From: Streptomyces wuyuanensis
GTDB lineage: Bacteria > Actinomycetota > Actinomycetes > Streptomycetales > Streptomycetaceae
Length of the DNA: 41,586 bases
Assembly (NCBI RefSeq): GCF_900103455.1
Contig: NZ_FNHI01000036.1
Location: 1 to 41,586, forward strand
Direction of reading: 5' to 3'
A program made the position numbers and the translations under genes. The notes under the pieces were generated by a model. That model worked only from the letters and a program-made list of their open reading frames with translations. It ran no database searches and was not told the origin of the DNA. Shown piece by piece: positions 41,463-41,586 of the stretch (positions are counted from its first letter, which is position 1; the number at the start of each line of letters is the position of its first letter).

Positions 41463-41488
41463 GTGTCCAACATCAAGGGGAAGCTTCA
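41463..41488. repeat. IS3 terminal inverted repeat, right copy
   Basis: 26 bases ending CAAGGGGAAGCTTCA; inverse of 33296-33321 with three mismatches. Confidence 0.85.
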
Positions 41489-41490
41489 AA

Positions 41491-41586
41491 CGGCTCGGCC
41501 GCCGCAGATGGGTCATCGAACGCACCATGTCCTGGCTCACCGGCTACCGCAGACTCAACCACCGCTACGAGCGCCACCCCCGCAAC
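41491..41586 (+). pseudogene. IS5-type transposase, C-terminal fragment
   Basis: The plus strand is open from the IS3 end to the window edge and reads RLGRRRWVIERTMSWLTGYR then RLNHRYERHPRN. GRRRWVIERTxSWLxxYRRL is the conserved Glu-containing C-terminal block of Streptomyces IS5-family DDE transposases. Everything before it has been replaced by the IS3 end. The right end lies outside the window. Confidence 0.82.

Larger units (their letters stand above)
33296..41488 (-). mobile_element. IS3-family insertion sequence, split by a Tn3-family transposon
   Basis: Terminal inverted repeats at 33296-33321 and 41463-41488 match at 23 of 26 positions. The outer part reads TGAAG(T/C)TTCCCC and the inner part TGGACAC. 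Without the nested transposon and its duplication the element would be 1,295 bp, normal for IS3. It encodes orfA and orfB on the minus strand. orfB is broken twice, by the Tn3 insertion and by an in-frame TGA. No matching short target duplication flanks the ends: the left flank is cas2e and the right flank is an IS5-type transposase. This suggests a deletion or recombination after insertion. Confidence 0.88.

Noticed and set aside
1..41586. tRNA, rRNA or tmRNA genes and tRNA-derived attachment sites
   Set aside because: I saw no cloverleaf-like or rRNA-like sequence and no direct repeats of a tRNA 3' end in the window.

Overview
The window reads as chromosome or large-plasmid DNA of a Streptomyces-like actinomycete. 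GC content is very high throughout, GTG and TTG starts are common, genes are joined by ATGA or GTGA overlaps, and families such as DUF6083, the actinobacterial DUF2397/2398/TIGR02680/DUF2399 set and a PknB-like kinase are present. It is an accessory region: a defence island with a mobile-element cluster at its right end and an IS256 fragment at its left edge.

Layout. (1) 1-201: N-terminus of an IS256-family transposase, cut by the window edge. (2) 602-9216 (minus): a four-gene Wadjet-type anti-plasmid operon in the order jetA, jetB, jetC, jetD, each pair joined by a 4-base overlap. The large SMC-like gene jetC carries a single-base frameshift near 4,490. (3) 9679-13643 (minus): a run comprising an XRE regulator, a DUF6083 protein, a small unknown protein, a UvrD-like helicase and a membrane-anchored Mrr-type nuclease whose gene overlaps the helicase gene. 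The intergenic region upstream of the regulator holds three copies of a palindromic operator. (4) 13823-17136: an unknown Cys-rich protein, a small unknown protein and a Ser/Thr kinase. (5) 17291-27717 (minus): a type I-E CRISPR interference set in the order cas3, cas8e, cse2, cas7e, cas5e, cas6e, followed 15 bases after cas6e by a TnsB/TniA-like DDE transposase and, with a 4-base overlap, a TnsC/TniB-like AAA+ ATPase. No cas1 or cas2 lies in this operon. (6) 27808-28822: two degenerate CRISPR arrays transcribed away from cas3. (7) 29443-31810: a DUF6527 fragment, a PD-(D/E)XK-type nuclease and a small unknown protein. (8) 32586-33295: a third CRISPR array with a different repeat on the opposite strand, next to a broken cas2e, which looks like the remains of a second I-E locus. 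(9) 33296-41488: an IS3-family element that interrupts cas2e and is itself split by a 6,893-bp Tn3-family transposon with 39-bp identical inverted repeats and a 5-bp target duplication (GGATA). The transposon carries a tyrosine recombinase, a MerR regulator, a SulP anion transporter, a ynfA remnant and a frameshifted tnpA. (10) 41491-41586: C-terminal fragment of an IS5-type transposase.

Functionally, the left and middle parts combine anti-plasmid (Wadjet), anti-phage (type I-E interference) and possibly nuclease-helicase defence. The most unusual point is the apparent single transcription unit of complete type I-E interference genes, including an intact cas3, with a TnsB/TnsC-type transposition pair and no adaptation genes. 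No TniQ or TnsA homologue was recognised, and I could not define transposon ends. Single-base indels recur in jetC, the tnsC-like gene, cas2e, tnpA and the ynfA remnant. Some could therefore be assembly errors rather than true gene decay.
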